Assembly: GCA_027056215.1 (NCBI GenBank)
Contig: JALULO010000253.1
Coordinates: 1-6,266 of the forward strand
Direction: 5' to 3'
Origin: Campylobacterales bacterium
GTDB taxonomy: Bacteria > Campylobacterota > Campylobacteria > Campylobacterales > QNZT01
DNA length: 6,266 nt
Shown here piece by piece: positions 5,303-6,266 of the stretch. How positions within the stretch are numbered: the stretch's first letter is position 1; every line of letters starts with the position of its first letter. The notes beneath the pieces were generated by a model, which searched no databases, was not told the origin of the DNA, and saw only the letters and a list, made by a program, of their open reading frames with translations. The translations under genes were made by a program, and so were the position numbers.

Positions 5303-6139
5303 TTACTGCTGATACTGATAAGAGACAGTAACCGTGTAGTTTTTTGGAGTATGGTTCTTGTTTTCACATCCTACCACCATAATAGTGACAAGACCACAAT
5401 GGTCTGGAAGCGTATAGGCATCTTCACCGTTTCCGTTTCGCTTGATCTGCTCATAACAGTTACGGATGACATAGTACTCCATAGGATTTCCGTTTTCATC
5501 CTGTACGGAAATATCCAGCGTACCCGCAGCAGGTGCCAGGAAACTGTAACGGTCGCTTTGCCAGACTTTACTGATCGTACCGTTTATTTCCACGCTTTTA
5601 CCCGGTTCCAATGGAATCGCCTGACCGGCACATCCCACACCGCTCCTTGCATTTTCATCGATATGGGTCGTTTGTGGTAGTGTTTCCACTTTATTGACCG
5701 TAATACGCACTGTCGCCGCACTGGAATTTGAGTCACCGTCGCTGACGACATAGGTAAAAGTGTCTGTTCCGTTAAAGTCACGGTTAGGTGTATAAGTTCC
5801 GTCAGGGAGTGAATCTGTTGTGACATTACCATGTGAAGGACCTGAAACAATATAATAGGTCAGCGTATCGTTATCGTCATCCGATCCCTGCAGCGTGAAA
5901 TCAACACTGCTGTTTTGATCGACCGTAAGATTTATATCCGACACTTTCGGTGCATGGTTTTGCTCAGGGGTAGTGGTGTTTTCATCATCATTGATAATCG
6001 TACCGACTGCCGTGTCATCGGTAATATCCAACTGTATAGCGTCATTTGCCGTACTGTTTCCGCCGGCAAGTGCCTGTACCTGGTCTGCACTGAGCGCCTG
6101 ATTGTACATTCTGATATCATCAATTTTTCCCGCATAGGC
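5303..6139 (-). pseudogene. 3' fragment of a large LamG/Calx-beta/cadherin-like surface protein
   Basis: About 279 C-terminal residues remain. The sequence enters in the end of a LamG-like domain (YAGKIDDIRMYNQALSADQV). It then has only the last strand of a Calx-beta domain (DDTAVGTIINDDE), followed by a complete cadherin-like/Ig-like repeat of about 90 residues (NHAPKVSDINLTVDQ to VRITVNK, with the TPNRDFNGTDTFTYVVSDG signature). The last ~100 residues are a beta-rich tail with YSFLAPAAGTLDISV, like pre-peptidase C-terminal domains, and four Cys. Such proteins are large secreted adhesins. Homology stops at about 6139; the frame stays open to 6187 but codes for nothing similar, and no signal peptide or convincing start is present. 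An internal ATG at 6109 lies inside the LamG motif and is unlikely to be a true start. G+C is near one half, well above the flanks, and a terminator hairpin follows. Probably acquired separately from the left locus. Confidence 0.78.
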
Positions 6140-6140
6140 A

Positions 6141-6266
6141 AAATTTAAAGATAAAGATTTAGTACGTATGTATATAACATTTTTGTTTCACAGCTCAACT
6201 ATGGCGATTGCTTTTTTTATCATACCAATTTTAATGAAAAGTAAATTTGGTATGACACCTATGGAT
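6141..6266 (+). pseudogene. MFS-type transporter, N-terminal part lacking its start; runs off window
   Basis: A plus-strand frame is open from 6138 to the window edge after an in-frame TAG at 6135-6137. It reads FKDKDLVRMYITF, then a hydrophobic segment (STMAIAFFIIPIL), then MKSKFGMTPMD. A charged start, one membrane helix of about 20 residues and a short K/G-rich loop are typical of the first helix of major facilitator transporters. There is no ATG or ribosome site before 6141, where the surface-protein fragment on the other strand ends, so the native start appears to have been cut off. The ATG at 6168 could serve as a new start, but it has no good ribosome site and would remove the cytoplasmic lead-in. 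Only 42 codons are visible, so the MFS call is tentative. Confidence 0.5.

Noticed and set aside
5219..5680. Plus-strand frame of 153 codons.
   Set aside because: It is antisense to the surface-protein fragment, whose cadherin-like signatures prove the minus strand is coding. The plus translation shows no family resemblance and no good ribosome site.
6221..6254. Imperfect inverted repeat CATACCAA / TTGGTATG that might be an IS end or small transposable hairpin.
   Set aside because: It lies inside an open frame with clear membrane-protein coding (FFIIPIL...KFGMTPMD), and the 8-bp arms are explained by codons. No target duplication or second copy is visible.

Overview
The window is AT-rich (about one third G+C by eye over most of its length). 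It has AAGGA-type ribosome sites, TATAAT -10 boxes with poor -35 boxes, and protein styles that fit a Campylobacterota (epsilonproteobacterial) genome of the Sulfurimonas/Sulfurovum/Arcobacter kind. This assignment is inference from composition and protein flavour, not from a marker gene.

The left two thirds (1-4672) is a compact, intact divergent locus. On the minus strand, from a divergent promoter region at about 2429-2573, run a DUF4956 membrane protein (TTG start), an HlyD-type membrane fusion protein that overlaps it by 4 nt (ATGA), and, 23 nt further on, a TolC-like periplasmic/outer-membrane protein that leaves the window at position 1. On the plus strand run two lipoproteins in tandem: an SdiA-regulated (YjiK-type) beta-propeller protein, and a lipoprotein built as lamin-tail domain, chitobiase/Fn3-associated domain, lamin-tail domain. 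A strong hairpin terminator follows at 4641-4672. Together they look like one envelope system: an inner-membrane protein, a periplasmic adaptor, an outer-membrane partner and two surface or periplasmic lipoproteins. Its substrate is unknown.

The right third (4673-6266) is a patchwork of broken genes. On the minus strand, the last ~32 codons of an InlB-type repeat protein are fused in frame to the first ~18 codons of an IS110-family (DEDD) transposase whose first catalytic Asp is Asn. Upstream of that start lie about 350 nt of non-coding, hairpin-rich DNA, the place where IS110-group elements encode their bridge RNA. Further upstream is the 3' part of a GC-richer cadherin/LamG/Calx-beta-type surface protein with its own terminator hairpin. 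This fragment ends abruptly at about 6140, where the 5' end of a plus-strand MFS-type transporter begins without its start codon and runs off the window. The junctions record several deletions or insertions, unless one of them is an assembly chimera.
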